From Treponema sp. (GTDB lineage Bacteria > Spirochaetota > Spirochaetia > Treponematales > Breznakiellaceae): a DNA stretch of 64,000 bases. The notes beneath the pieces are model-generated. The model saw nothing but the letters and a program-made list of their open reading frames with translations. It had not been told where the DNA came from and made no database searches. This document shows positions 16,699-25,277 of this stretch, piece by piece. The stretch covers positions 1-64,000 of the forward strand of contig JAITEL010000057.1 in the NCBI GenBank assembly GCA_031282065.1, written 5' to 3'. Position 1 is the first letter of the stretch. Each line of letters opens with the position of its first letter. Both the position numbers and the translations under genes were made by a program.

Positions 16699-18003
16699 AT
16701 GAAAATAGTGATGTTTACTGATGCGTACTGGCCCCGGGTAAACGGGGTAACGGTTTCGGTGGAATCTTTTTCCCGGGCCCTCATACGACTGGGAAACGAG
16801 GTGCTGATCATTTGCCCGTTTTACCCTGAATCATCGGTGGTAGGCCGTATTTCCACCGACCGTACCGGGCCGCTTCGGGAGACCCATGAGCCCCAGGTGA
16901 TTCGGGTGCCCTCTATGCCCTTTATCATCTCTAAAGAAGACCGGATAGCGAAATTCCATAAATGGTTTTGGGTGGCCAAACAGATTGAGCAGTTTAAGCC
17001 TGATATTATCCATATTAACTCGGAATTTGTGATTGCCGAATTTGGCTTTCAATACGCGTGGCTGTATACCCTGCCCACGGTATATACCTATCATACCCTC
17101 TGGGAAGATTATGCGGCTAACTATATTCCCCTGGTTCCTACGTTCTTATTGCGCCTGATCATTCGGGGAATAAGCAAAAGTACCTTAAAGCGGGCCTGGA
17201 CCATCATCGTGCCCAGCTTGCAGATTCAGGAGTTCCTTAAAAAATACCGGATAAAAAAGAGCAGCTACTTGCTGCCCACGGGCATAGAACCGCAGCTCTT
17301 TACCCGTGATGCCGGGGAAGTGGCCTCCTTTAAGGAGACCCTCATCCACCAGTACCCGCAGCTTGCACACAAGCGCATACTCCTCTTTGCCGGTCGTATT
17401 GCCAAGGAAAAGAACATTGATTTCCTGCTGGCCATTGCCCCCCGGATTATCGCCAAACATCCAGAGGCGATCTTTTTATTGGTCGGTAATGGGCCTGATC
17501 TCTACGACTATCAGGAGGAATGTGAACGATTGGGTATTGCCGATCATTGTGTGTTTACCGGCTATCTGGACCGGGAAGATCTCGCCTTGACCTACCGGGT
17601 CTCGGATATATTCGTCTTTCCCTCCCTCACGGAAACCCAGGGCTTGGTAACTATCGAAGCCATGTTTTCCGGCATTCCGGTCGTAGCCATTGGGGCTATG
17701 GGGACCCTCATGGTGATGAACGGCGATAACGGCGGTTTTATGGTCAAGAACGATCCCCAGGAATTTGTGCAGCGGGTCTTTGATTTACTGGAAGATGAGG
17801 CCCTCTATGCGCGCAAAGCAGCAGAAGCAAAACAGTACGCCCAGGGTTGGAGTATTGATACCCTGGCGGTAACCCTGCAAAGCATTTACCGGGACACCCT
17901 CTCGAGCTTCCGGCAAGATCCCCGGGCACGGCCCACTCAGAAGGTCCGGTCCTATCTTCAGCAGTTAAAACAGCGGCGGGCCCCTGCGGATCATGCAGAG
18001 TGA
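16699..18003 (+). CDS. Family 4 glycosyltransferase (diacylglycerol glucosyltransferase-like)
   Basis: A GT-B fold glycosyltransferase of 434 residues. The N-terminal domain opens MKIVMFTDAYWPRVNGVTVS, the typical start of GT4 enzymes that glycosylate lipids, and the C-terminal domain has AGRIAKEKNIDFLL, FTGYLDREDL and the EX7E motif in FPSLTETQGLVTIEAMFSG. By resemblance it may attach glucose to diacylglycerol, making glycolipids of the spirochaete envelope, but other acceptors are possible. It stands alone with no clear Shine-Dalgarno and ends at a convergent hairpin. Confidence 0.85.
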   Translation: MKIVMFTDAYWPRVNGVTVSVESFSRALIRLGNEVLIICPFYPESSVVGRISTDRTGPLRETHEPQVIRVPSMPFIISKEDRIAKFHKWFWVAKQIEQFKPDIIHINSEFVIAEFGFQYAWLYTLPTVYTYHTLWEDYAANYIPLVPTFLLRLIIRGISKSTLKRAWTIIVPSLQIQEFLKKYRIKKSSYLLPTGIEPQLFTRDAGEVASFKETLIHQYPQLAHKRILLFAGRIAKEKNIDFLLAIAPRIIAKHPEAIFLLVGNGPDLYDYQEECERLGIADHCVFTGYLDREDLALTYRVSDIFVFPSLTETQGLVTIEAMFSGIPVVAIGAMGTLMVMNGDNGGFMVKNDPQEFVQRVFDLLEDEALYARKAAEAKQYAQGWSIDTLAVTLQSIYRDTLSSFRQDPRARPTQKVRSYLQQLKQRRAPADHAE

Positions 18004-18005
18004 TC

Positions 18006-18029
18006 CCTGTGCGCACTCATGCACACAGG
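18006..18029. terminator. Hairpin between convergent genes
   Basis: CCTGTG (18006-18011) and CACAGG (18024-18029) form a short stem right after the glycosyltransferase stop. The opposite gene ends at 18088. It could serve both directions. Confidence 0.4.
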
Positions 18030-18087
18030 TCATCTGTTTTCCGTGCCCCTTAGGTGCTACCAGTATACGAAGAGGGCGTACATGCCC

Positions 18088-19260
18088 TTAAGACAGGAGA
18101 TAGGTCCGGATGGGCGGGAAGCCGTTAAAGCCCACCGAAGCATAGCTTGCCGTATAGGCACCGGCGGAGAGAAAATACAAGCGGTCTCCGCTCTTGAGAT
18201 CCACCGGCAAGCGGTATTTATAGTTTTCGTAAAGGATATCCATACTATCACAGGTAGGACCTGCGATGATCACCTCTGCTTCCTTGCCGCCGGGCAGGTC
18301 CTTGCTGCTTACAATCGGGTACTTGATGGATTCGTCCATAGTTTCAATGAGGCCGTTGAATTTACCCGTATCCAGGTATATCCACCGGTTAAGGGCGGTG
18401 TTGTTTTTCCGGGAAATCAGGACCACTTCGGCAATCAGGATGCCGCTGTTGCCTACCAGGGAACGGCCCGGTTCCAATAGGATGAGAGGCTGCTCTTCCC
18501 CAAAATCATCGGAAAGATAGCGGTGAATCTCCGCTGCATATTCGTTGAGCTCATGGCAGGGCTGGATATAGGCTGCCGGGAAACCGCCGCCCATGTTGAT
18601 CATCCCCAGGCGTATGTTTTCCTCCTCCTCCAAAGATGAAAACAGGTACCTGGTCTTGGTGAGGGCATCATCCCATTGCCCAATATCCCGCTGCTGGCTG
18701 CCCACATGAAAGGAAATGCCGTAGGGAACAAGCCCCAGATCCCGGGCCAGGACCAATAAATCGTAGGCCATATCCGGGTGGCAGCCGAATTTCCGGGAAA
18801 GGGGCCAATCCGCGGTGATGGAATTCTCCATAAGGAGCCGGACATACACCTGAGAACCCGGTGCAAAGGCGGCGAGGTTCTTGAGATCATCCTTGCTGTC
18901 CGTAGCAAAGAGCCGGACCCCCCGTTCATAGAAATAGGCGATGTCCTTTGCTTTCTTAATGGTGTTACCATAGGAAATACGCTCAGGGGAAACCGGCAGG
19001 TCCAGGATTCTGTCCAGTTCCGGCCGGGAGGCTATATCAAAGTGAGATCCTAAGCCGGCCAGGAGGTTAAGCACCGCGGGCTCCGGGTTTGCCTTAACCG
19101 CATAGTAGATAGGGCTGGCAGGAAAGAGGGCTTTAAGGTTGAGATAGTTGGTTTTGATGCTGTCCAGATTCAGCACGATACAGGGGGTTTCCAGGTTCTG
19201 GGAAAAGGCAAGGAAACGATGCCAATCTGCATCGGACATATAGTCCATAGGGTTAATCAT
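18088..19260 (-). CDS. Ornithine/lysine-type decarboxylase (alanine-racemase fold)
   Basis: A PLP-dependent decarboxylase of the eukaryotic-ODC-like family. The PLP lysine is in YYAVKANPEP near residue 55, followed by SFHVGSQQ, the phosphate-binding GGGFP, EPGRSLVG, the catalytic GPTCDS and the C-terminal SAGAYTASYAS-FNGF motif. The 390 residues match bacterial ODC. It probably makes putrescine (or cadaverine) for polyamine synthesis in the cytoplasm. TTTTGGAG lies 8 nt before the ATG. It sits downstream of the truncated HAD gene and may share the transcript with the pseudouridine synthase. Confidence 0.9.
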   Translation of the reverse strand: MINPMDYMSDADWHRFLAFSQNLETPCIVLNLDSIKTNYLNLKALFPASPIYYAVKANPEPAVLNLLAGLGSHFDIASRPELDRILDLPVSPERISYGNTIKKAKDIAYFYERGVRLFATDSKDDLKNLAAFAPGSQVYVRLLMENSITADWPLSRKFGCHPDMAYDLLVLARDLGLVPYGISFHVGSQQRDIGQWDDALTKTRYLFSSLEEEENIRLGMINMGGGFPAAYIQPCHELNEYAAEIHRYLSDDFGEEQPLILLEPGRSLVGNSGILIAEVVLISRKNNTALNRWIYLDTGKFNGLIETMDESIKYPIVSSKDLPGGKEAEVIIAGPTCDSMDILYENYKYRLPVDLKSGDRLYFLSAGAYTASYASVGFNGFPPIRTYLLS

Positions 19261-19369
19261 ACCGGGTACTCCAAAAGAACAAATCTATGGTATTGAAGAT
19301 AGTCCGCGAGCCTCCATTCGGACGAGCCCGGGTCTTGCTTGTGAAGCCTATAGAATCCTCAGTACCCTG

Positions 19370-19465
19370 TCAAGAATCCGCATTGCCCCATCCGGGGCCG
19401 GCCTTGAACCGTTCATAAGGGTCCGTCAGCGTACCATCTAAATCAAATAACACCGTGGTATACAT
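19370..19465 (-). pseudogene. Truncated HAD-family phosphatase
   Basis: The frame starts with MYTTVLFDLDGTLTDPYE, the exact DxDGT nucleophile motif of HAD phosphatases such as phosphoglycolate phosphatase, but stops after 31 residues. Its ATG overlaps the stop of the pseudouridine synthase gene (TAATG), as expected for an operon partner. About 105 bp separate it from the decarboxylase, too little for the missing ~190 residues, so most of the gene has been deleted. The reading after DPYE does not look like a HAD protein, placing the deletion joint near 19412. It cannot encode an active enzyme. Confidence 0.75.
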
Positions 19466-20244
19466 TATTCCCCCTTACCGCAAAGGCTGAGAAAAGCATC
19501 CCAGAGCCGGTCTTGTATCGGGGGCAGTGCGGTGAGGCGCAGCAGGGCTCCTTTTTCCGCGGGATTCGGAAAGCCCAGGGCATAGGCGTGCAAGCGGATA
19601 CCCCCGCCCTTTTCACTGCGGCGGGCGCCGTATTTGAGGTCCCCTTTTATGTGCAGCCCAAGCCGGGCCAGCTGAGCGCGTATCTGGTGATGCCGTCCGG
19701 TTATGAGGTCTATTTCCATGAACAGGTAGTGCTCACCAGAGCCTGAAATCCGGTAGCGCAGGACCGCCTGCTTGCGCTCAAGTCCAGGCTCGTTGTAGGC
19801 GATGCTCTTATTCCGTTTAACATCGGTTTTAATCCAATGCACCAGCTCCCCGGCTTCTGGAACCGCTACCCCGGGATCGGGCTTTTCAATGATCCCCCAG
19901 TACCGTTTCTCACCGCTGCCCTGGGCAAACCGGGCGTTTAAGAAGCTAAGCGCCGAAGGGGTACGGGCAAAGAGGCAGCACCCCGAGACCGGAACATCCA
20001 GGCGGTTCACCGCTGCAGGCAGGAAACCCCGGCCTTTAGCGCTGCCCTGGAGTTGGTCCCAAAGGAGCTGCGGGAGGTCCCGCATCCCCCGGGCTGCTCC
20101 TTGGACCGCCTCTCCGGGGATTTTGTTTACCACCACACAGGCCGGGCTCAGATACAGGATCCGCTCCGGTGCAATGCCCGACAGGTCCTCCGGTATGCCC
20201 TGCTCCGGGGCCTTTTCCCTCATGAGCTCTTCCTTATAATCCAT
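19465..20244 (-). CDS. RluA-family RNA pseudouridine synthase
   Basis: It converts a uridine of rRNA or tRNA to pseudouridine. The catalytic Asp is in AVNRLDVPVSGCCLFA near residue 80, and the family's second motif ITGRHHQIRAQLARLGLHIKGDLKYG follows around 178-203. I start at ATG 20244, which has GAGGAG 7 nt upstream; the frame is open back to 20259. It overlaps the end of the glycosidase gene by 11 bp, so the two are co-transcribed. No S4 domain is seen, and the length of 259 residues is at the short end of the family. The target base is unknown. Confidence 0.87.
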   Translation of the reverse strand: MDYKEELMREKAPEQGIPEDLSGIAPERILYLSPACVVVNKIPGEAVQGAARGMRDLPQLLWDQLQGSAKGRGFLPAAVNRLDVPVSGCCLFARTPSALSFLNARFAQGSGEKRYWGIIEKPDPGVAVPEAGELVHWIKTDVKRNKSIAYNEPGLERKQAVLRYRISGSGEHYLFMEIDLITGRHHQIRAQLARLGLHIKGDLKYGARRSEKGGGIRLHAYALGFPNPAEKGALLRLTALPPIQDRLWDAFLSLCGKGE

Positions 20245-21469
20245 CTTCGTGCTCCTCAATCAAACCGTATCGAATCTTCTCAAAAAGGATGCGTTCCACG
20301 GCCTCCTTAAGCCGTTCCCGCGGCAGGCGGCCCTCCTTAAGCGCCGTGAGTATGGCCTGGTGTACGCTCCGCAGGTTCCGGGGCCAGGTCATCACCATAT
20401 CCAGCCCCGCATTCAGGGCCTCCACCACCGCAGCTTCCAAGGGTAAACCCGAATCCGCTACCGCGGCCATCGTAAAATCATCCCCCATGACTATGCCGGT
20501 AAATCCCAGCTCACCGCGAAGCCACTCCCGGATCACCCTGGGGGAAAGGCTGGCGTTCCGCCGCTGGTCCCAGGCAGGGACGACGATATGGGAGACCATG
20601 ATGCCCGATGGCCGGCTGTCCCGGACAGCCTCGGCAAAGGTGCGGGTCATCCGCTTGAGGGCCTGCCGGTCCGCAGGGAGGACGGCCCTGGCTTTATGGG
20701 GATCCGTCCCGGTATTGCCGGGAAAATGTTTCACCACACAGGCAACACCTGCCCCTTCCATACCCCGGATAAAGGCCTGTACCGCAGGTCCCGTAAAAGA
20801 CGGATCCGGCCCGTATGAACGGGCCTCAAGAAAGCTGCGGTTTTCCTCATCCAGGGTTTCCGCTACCGGCGCAAAGTTCATGGTGATCCCCAGGGCGTGA
20901 ATCTCCTTTCCCGAGCGCAGGGCCTGGGCTTCCAGTTCCCTCAGGGCATAGTCCCGTCCCTGGTTTTGCGCGAGATCCCAAAACCAGGCAGGCTCAGGAA
21001 GCCGGCCTACCTCAGGGCCGAATCGGTGAACCGCTCCCCCTTCGTGATCCACCGCGATAAAGGGAGGGATAGCAAGCGGTACACCCTCCTGGGCAAAGAC
21101 CGCGGCAATATCCGCGGAACACCGGTCTAAAAAGGCCCGGATCGCCCCTTTTTCCGTATCGAGGTTGTACTTAAACAGCATGATGCCCCCCACAGGACTG
21201 TACGCAAGCAGGGCCTGCATGTCCTCGGGTAATGCCGGGGCCTTCCCGTCAATACCGCTCATCAGCACCTGCGCGGTAAGGAGCCGGTCATCCAGGGAAG
21301 AGGCAAGCCGGGCAGCCCGTTCACGGGAGCCTTCGGCAGGGGAAGCCCGGTCTTCCTGTGCCCGGTAAGCAGGATCCGGGGGGAGGGTATCATCGGGAAG
21401 ATCGTGAGTTGCATCTCTGGTACACCCCATACAGATAAGGAGCGCCAGGGCCAAGCCTAGGGGACACAT
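20234..21469 (-). CDS. Family 3 glycosidase lipoprotein (beta-N-acetylhexosaminidase, NagZ-like)
   Basis: A 411-residue exported GH3 enzyme. The N terminus is a signal peptide with lipobox LICMGC, so unlike cytoplasmic NagZ it should sit on the periplasmic or outer face. The body has PPFIAVDHEGGAVHRFG, the acid/base-loop motif KHFPGNTGTDPH and the nucleophile motif IVMGDDFTM. It probably trims N-acetylglucosamine from peptidoglycan or other glycans. It has no ribosome site; a good promoter ends 6 nt before its ATG, suggesting a leaderless mRNA. It is first in an operon with the pseudouridine synthase. Confidence 0.88.
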   Translation of the reverse strand: MCPLGLALALLICMGCTRDATHDLPDDTLPPDPAYRAQEDRASPAEGSRERAARLASSLDDRLLTAQVLMSGIDGKAPALPEDMQALLAYSPVGGIMLFKYNLDTEKGAIRAFLDRCSADIAAVFAQEGVPLAIPPFIAVDHEGGAVHRFGPEVGRLPEPAWFWDLAQNQGRDYALRELEAQALRSGKEIHALGITMNFAPVAETLDEENRSFLEARSYGPDPSFTGPAVQAFIRGMEGAGVACVVKHFPGNTGTDPHKARAVLPADRQALKRMTRTFAEAVRDSRPSGIMVSHIVVPAWDQRRNASLSPRVIREWLRGELGFTGIVMGDDFTMAAVADSGLPLEAAVVEALNAGLDMVMTWPRNLRSVHQAILTALKEGRLPRERLKEAVERILFEKIRYGLIEEHEDGL

Positions 21470-21475
21470 AAGGGT

Positions 21476-21504
21476 ACTATACCCCGGCAGGGGAACTCTG
21501 TGAA
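21476..21504 (-). promoter_or_regulatory. Promoter directly abutting the NagZ-like gene
   Basis: Read leftward, TTCACA (21504-21499), 17 nt, TATAGT (21481-21476), then only ACCCTT before the ATG at 21469. The start of transcription would fall on or next to the A of the ATG. Confidence 0.65.
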
Positions 21505-21576
21505 GGGTTTGAGCAAGGGGGGCTCCTGGGGCAGCTCCCCCTTATCCCCTTTATAAGCCTGGGCCGGATGAACCTC

Positions 21577-21690
21577 AAGACGTGGCCACGTCAGACAAAA
21601 GACATGGCCACGTCAGCATCAAAGACACGGCCACGTCAGAACCAAAGACACGTCCATGTCAGAACTAAAGACACGGCCACGTCAGATCTC
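21577..21690. repeat. Tandem array of a 23-bp palindromic unit, 5 copies
   Basis: Units beginning AAGAC start at 21577, 21599, 21622, 21645 and 21668 (periods 22, 23, 23, 23). The first holds the perfect 14-bp palindrome GACGTGGCCACGTC; the others are near-palindromic variants such as GACACGGCCACGTC. It fills the divergent gap between the NagZ-like gene and the VWA operon, upstream of the latter's promoter. Confidence 0.88.
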
Positions 21691-21724
21691 CCCGCCTTAG
21701 CCGGGTGAGCCTCTACGCGAAAAC

Positions 21725-21753
21725 TTGACACCTACCGGCTGTGCTTATATCCT
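21725..21753 (+). promoter_or_regulatory. Promoter of the VWA operon
   Basis: TTGACA at 21725-21730 is followed after 17 nt by TATCCT at 21748-21753. A GGAGGAAAGGAG ribosome site and ATG 21774 follow closely, so the 5' leader is about 15 nt. Confidence 0.55.
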
Positions 21754-21773
21754 TGGAGGAAAGGAGCTCGGAT

Positions 21774-23318
21774 ATGCAGAAATACGCATGCTTAGGTTTG
21801 GTATATCTATGGGGAGCGCTCTGTTTCGCGCAGCAGCGCCCGGTGGATTATATAGATGAGGCGGTCTTTAAGGCGGCCCGCTACCTGGAAGAGCGTCTTC
21901 CTCCCGGCGCGCGGGTCATCCTCGTCAATGATCCTTCCAAAGAGGCGGAAGAAGCGGTCTTTCATCCATTAGAAAGCACCCTGGTAAATGCGGATAAACT
22001 CGATGTTTTTGAGCGGAATGCCCGCATACTGCACCTCATTCAAGAGGAGCTGGATTTTCAGTACAGCGGCGAAGTAAGGGATGATACCCTGGCCGCCCTG
22101 GGACACAAAATAGGGGCCCAGTACATAGTGCTGATTTCGGTGCACCCTCAAGCAGGCGCAAGCGGCCGTTTCCGGGTGAAAGCGGTGCATGTGGAAACCG
22201 CTCAAATCAGAGCGTCTCAGGAATACCCCTTTCAGCGGCAGGTAGCGGTTCAGAGCCGGGTGGTGATCGACTACCGGCTTAACCAGCTGAGCTACGGCGG
22301 GGTTTCCCAGGGTATAGGGCCGGGGGATGTGTACCTGGGCCTGGGCTTCCGTATTGCTTCGGATCTCGATATCCGGGAGCTTAGCCAGGAGCATATAGAG
22401 GCGGCCCTTTCATCCGCGGTGGAGCCTAAGAATATATGTCTGGTCATTGATATAAGCGGTTCTATGAATGAGACCATAGACCAGGGAATACGGAAGATCG
22501 ATTGGGTGAAAAGAGAACTGGAGCGGTATTTCAGAAACACCCTCCATGTACAGGATGTCATATCCGCGATTGCTTTTACCGATACCTTTCAGGAAATCAT
22601 CCCTTCCATGCGTATCGAAAACGAGGCCGACCGGGAATGGTGTATCGGTAAAATAAAGGCATTACAGCCCGGGGGGAATACCCGCATTGCCCCGCCCTTA
22701 CGAAGAGGCTATGCATTGCTTACAAGCAATAAGAAAGATGCGTATATCAACAGGGTTATCCTCATTACCGACGGCTTGAGTAATGACCGGGAAGAGGTGA
22801 AAAACCTGGTGGCGGAACATAAGAACACGGATATTGCCACGTTTTCAACGGTTGCCCTCTGTCTTGACGACGCTTCAAGAACTTTTATGCTCAGCGTCGC
22901 CGACCTGGGGGGCGGTTTCTTCCTTCCGGTAGACGCAAGGAATGCCGCAAAACCTATGGATAAAGCCTTGGACCTCCTTGCCACTGCCGTCGCTGCCACG
23001 ATCAAAAACAAAGAGCACCGGCTGGATATCAAATTGAGCGCCCCTGAAGGGCTTAGCTTTACGGCTGCCTCCGGGGAACAGAGCGGACTTAGCCCCGGAT
23101 TCGCCCATTACCGTCTGGAGCTGCGCGAGGGTGAGCACAAGATCATTTGGCTTAAAGCCGCCCTGGGGCCTGGGGCCGTACAAGGCGGCAGCATAGCGGA
23201 TCTTGCCATTGCCAGCGGCAGCCTCCTTGCCCGCACGTATCACATACCCCTTAAAGCCCCGGATGATGTTACTTCCTATGATAAAACAAGGATCCTCGGG
23301 GTTTACCAAACCCTGTAA
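21774..23318 (+). CDS. Secreted von Willebrand factor A protein with N-terminal FlgO/CsgG-like region
   Basis: A 514-residue exported protein. ATG 21774 is preferred because GGAGGAAAGGAG precedes it and it begins a signal peptide (MQKYACLGLVYLWGALCFAQ). Residues about 25-160 resemble the penicillin-binding-activator/FlgO/CsgG-like fold (long helix, FERNARILHLIQEELDFQYSG, then IGAQYIVLISVH). A VWA domain follows at about 225-410 with the metal-site motif DISGSMNET and later LITDGLSND. VWA domains bind proteins through Mg2+. Its stop overlaps the next gene (TAATG). Role unknown; probably protein-protein contact in the periplasm or at the surface. Confidence 0.8.
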   Translation: MQKYACLGLVYLWGALCFAQQRPVDYIDEAVFKAARYLEERLPPGARVILVNDPSKEAEEAVFHPLESTLVNADKLDVFERNARILHLIQEELDFQYSGEVRDDTLAALGHKIGAQYIVLISVHPQAGASGRFRVKAVHVETAQIRASQEYPFQRQVAVQSRVVIDYRLNQLSYGGVSQGIGPGDVYLGLGFRIASDLDIRELSQEHIEAALSSAVEPKNICLVIDISGSMNETIDQGIRKIDWVKRELERYFRNTLHVQDVISAIAFTDTFQEIIPSMRIENEADREWCIGKIKALQPGGNTRIAPPLRRGYALLTSNKKDAYINRVILITDGLSNDREEVKNLVAEHKNTDIATFSTVALCLDDASRTFMLSVADLGGGFFLPVDARNAAKPMDKALDLLATAVAATIKNKEHRLDIKLSAPEGLSFTAASGEQSGLSPGFAHYRLELREGEHKIIWLKAALGPGAVQGGSIADLAIASGSLLARTYHIPLKAPDDVTSYDKTRILGVYQTL

Positions 23319-24535
23319 TGAGGCGGATTATGCACACCGTATGGTTAGTATTCCTTAGCATGATGCTTATTACCCCGCTTCTCCCGCAGAACCCCGGCTA
23401 TTTTGATAAAACCACGGTGATATACGAGATTCAGCAGGTCCGGTATATAGAGCAGAAAGAAAACCCTGAGCTGAAAGCAGGAGAGGATACCGTGGTTTCT
23501 ATCACCTTACAACAGGCTGACCTTGACTTGGATCAGGTTCCCGATGAGGTGCTGCAGGAAGCCCAGGCGGCGGTGGACCTGCCCCCCAGAAATATCTGTC
23601 TTGTCATTGATATAAGCGGTTCTATGGGCGGGGTCATAAGCAAGGATAGGATCCGGCTGGATCTGGTAAAGGAGCTGTGCCTGCATCTCATGTATGAGGT
23701 AATAAAAGACAAGGATGTGGTTTCGGTGCTTGCTTTTTATCATGAGAACGAAGTGATCATCAAACATAAATATATAGGGGATGCCTATGACCGCCAGGCA
23801 GTTATCGAGGCGATTGCAGGGCTCAAACCCAAAGAAAAGGGAAATACCTTTATGCGGCAGGCTTTGGCGGCAGCCTATACGGTGATCAATGAGTTAAGAG
23901 ATACCGGACCGTATCATAACAGCGTTCTGCTGCTTACCGACGGTGAACAAATCGAGGGGAGAGACCCCACAGAGACCAAAGCACAGGTGAACGAAATCGT
24001 GAGAAAGAATAAAGCGGAAGGCATCGGCACCGACGTTTCAACCGTCGCATTCTTCGACTCTCATGCGAGAGCCCACATGGAGCAGGTAGCCGAATTGGGG
24101 GGCGGTACGTCGCTTTTTATAGAAAGTGAGAAGCGTGTACCCTCCCGTGCCCGCCTGGCAAGCCTTATGAACAAAGAATTACCCAATCTCATCAACAGGG
24201 CATGGAGAAACGCCGAATTTGACGTAACCTTAACCTTGAGCGACGGGGTATCCTGCCAAGAGGCCGCTCCCTATAACAAGCAGCAGCCCCAAATACAAGG
24301 CAATACGCTTATCTATCCCCATATACGGCTTGGCAGGTCAATTTCCCTGAAGCTTTCATTAAGCGAAGATGCCGTGCATACCAAAGCGACGATACTGGTG
24401 CTTTCCGTAAGCAGCAGGGATAAGCGCTTTTCACTGCTGGAGAACTACCCCCTCTCGCTTAATAATCCGGTAACCGCGGATAGCGATACCGGGTTTGTTA
24501 CGTTTGCCATTAAAAAATATAAGCGGGGTACCTAA
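23318..24535 (+). CDS. Secreted von Willebrand factor A protein
   Basis: A 405-residue protein with a signal peptide (residues about 1-24, ending LLPQN) and a VWA domain from about 90 to 290. The metal-site motif is DISGSMGGV and the distal motif LLTDGEQIEG. The segment NICLVIDISGSM is nearly identical to that of the upstream protein, so the two VWA domains are paralogous, but the N-terminal FlgO-like part is missing. A beta-rich C-terminal third follows. It overlaps the flanking genes by 1 bp on both sides, so the three proteins are probably made together. Confidence 0.78.
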   Translation: MRRIMHTVWLVFLSMMLITPLLPQNPGYFDKTTVIYEIQQVRYIEQKENPELKAGEDTVVSITLQQADLDLDQVPDEVLQEAQAAVDLPPRNICLVIDISGSMGGVISKDRIRLDLVKELCLHLMYEVIKDKDVVSVLAFYHENEVIIKHKYIGDAYDRQAVIEAIAGLKPKEKGNTFMRQALAAAYTVINELRDTGPYHNSVLLLTDGEQIEGRDPTETKAQVNEIVRKNKAEGIGTDVSTVAFFDSHARAHMEQVAELGGGTSLFIESEKRVPSRARLASLMNKELPNLINRAWRNAEFDVTLTLSDGVSCQEAAPYNKQQPQIQGNTLIYPHIRLGRSISLKLSLSEDAVHTKATILVLSVSSRDKRFSLLENYPLSLNNPVTADSDTGFVTFAIKKYKRGT

Positions 24536-25239
24536 TGCGGGTGCTATGGGTAGTAATGGCGCTCCTAGCGCTTGCCGGCTGTGCTTCCACCAAACAAGCG
24601 GAAGCTACCATCGCCAATCTCCAAAACGAACTGAGCAGGCTGCGGGAACAGGAACAGATACGGCAGCAAGCTCCGCCGCCGCAGGTTCCGCCGCAGCCTG
24701 CTCCCCTACCAGACGAATTCGATAGGATCCTCTACGCGCAAATGCTTAACGATCTTCAGCAGGAAAAGGCGCGCCTTGAAAGCGGGATTGCCGCCTTACA
24801 AGCCGCCATTTCCCGCGTACAAGAGGACATGGCAAGCCTGCGGCGTGAAAAATCGTCCCTTGAAAAAGAGAAGGCCGATTTAGAAAACGCCGTGAGCAGC
24901 TTAGCAGGTGATAAATCGCTCCTTGAAAACAAGAATGCCGCCTTAGAAGCAGAACTTGCCGGCTTACGAGATGAAAAATCGTCCCTTGAAAAAGAAAAGG
25001 CCGATTTAGAAAACGCCATAGCCAGCTTAGCAGGCGAGAGATTACGAGAGAAGGAAGCCTCAGAGAAAGCCATTAACCAGTTGCGCGGCGACATTGCCGG
25101 CTTAGAAGAGGCTAAATCGCTCCTTGAACGTAAGAATGCAGCCTTAGAAAAAACATCAAAAGACAAGATTCTAGAGCTGAATACACGAATCTCTGCATTA
25201 GAAGCTCAAGGATACCTTCCTCAGCCGGCAACGGACTGA
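24535..25239 (+). CDS. Coiled-coil lipoprotein with internal repeats
   Basis: A 234-residue lipoprotein with lipobox LALAGC (Cys16). After a proline-rich linker (about 45-60) the rest is predicted coiled coil. The stretch EKSSLEKEKADLENA occurs twice, and the DNA around 24846-24915 and 24972-25041 is almost identical, which points to a recent duplication. Related units with KSLLE-KNAALE also recur. It is the last gene of the VWA operon and is likely a periplasmic or surface spacer or scaffold, perhaps binding the VWA proteins. No enzyme motif is seen. Confidence 0.75.
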   Translation: MRVLWVVMALLALAGCASTKQAEATIANLQNELSRLREQEQIRQQAPPPQVPPQPAPLPDEFDRILYAQMLNDLQQEKARLESGIAALQAAISRVQEDMASLRREKSSLEKEKADLENAVSSLAGDKSLLENKNAALEAELAGLRDEKSSLEKEKADLENAIASLAGERLREKEASEKAINQLRGDIAGLEEAKSLLERKNAALEKTSKDKILELNTRISALEAQGYLPQPATD

Positions 25240-25247
25240 CCCCCCGC

Positions 25248-25276
25248 GCCTCCAGGGGCATTACCCCCCTGGAGGC
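25248..25276. terminator. Bidirectional terminator hairpin
   Basis: An 11-bp perfect stem, GCCTCCAGGGG (25248-25258) with CCCCTGGAGGC (25266-25276), and a 7-nt loop, lies exactly between the convergent lipoprotein and GH57-like genes. Confidence 0.8.
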
Positions 25277-25277
25277 C

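Noticed and set aside
18019-18480. Rightward frame after the glycosyltransferase
   Set aside because: It overlaps the well-supported decarboxylase gene in antisense and has no family features.
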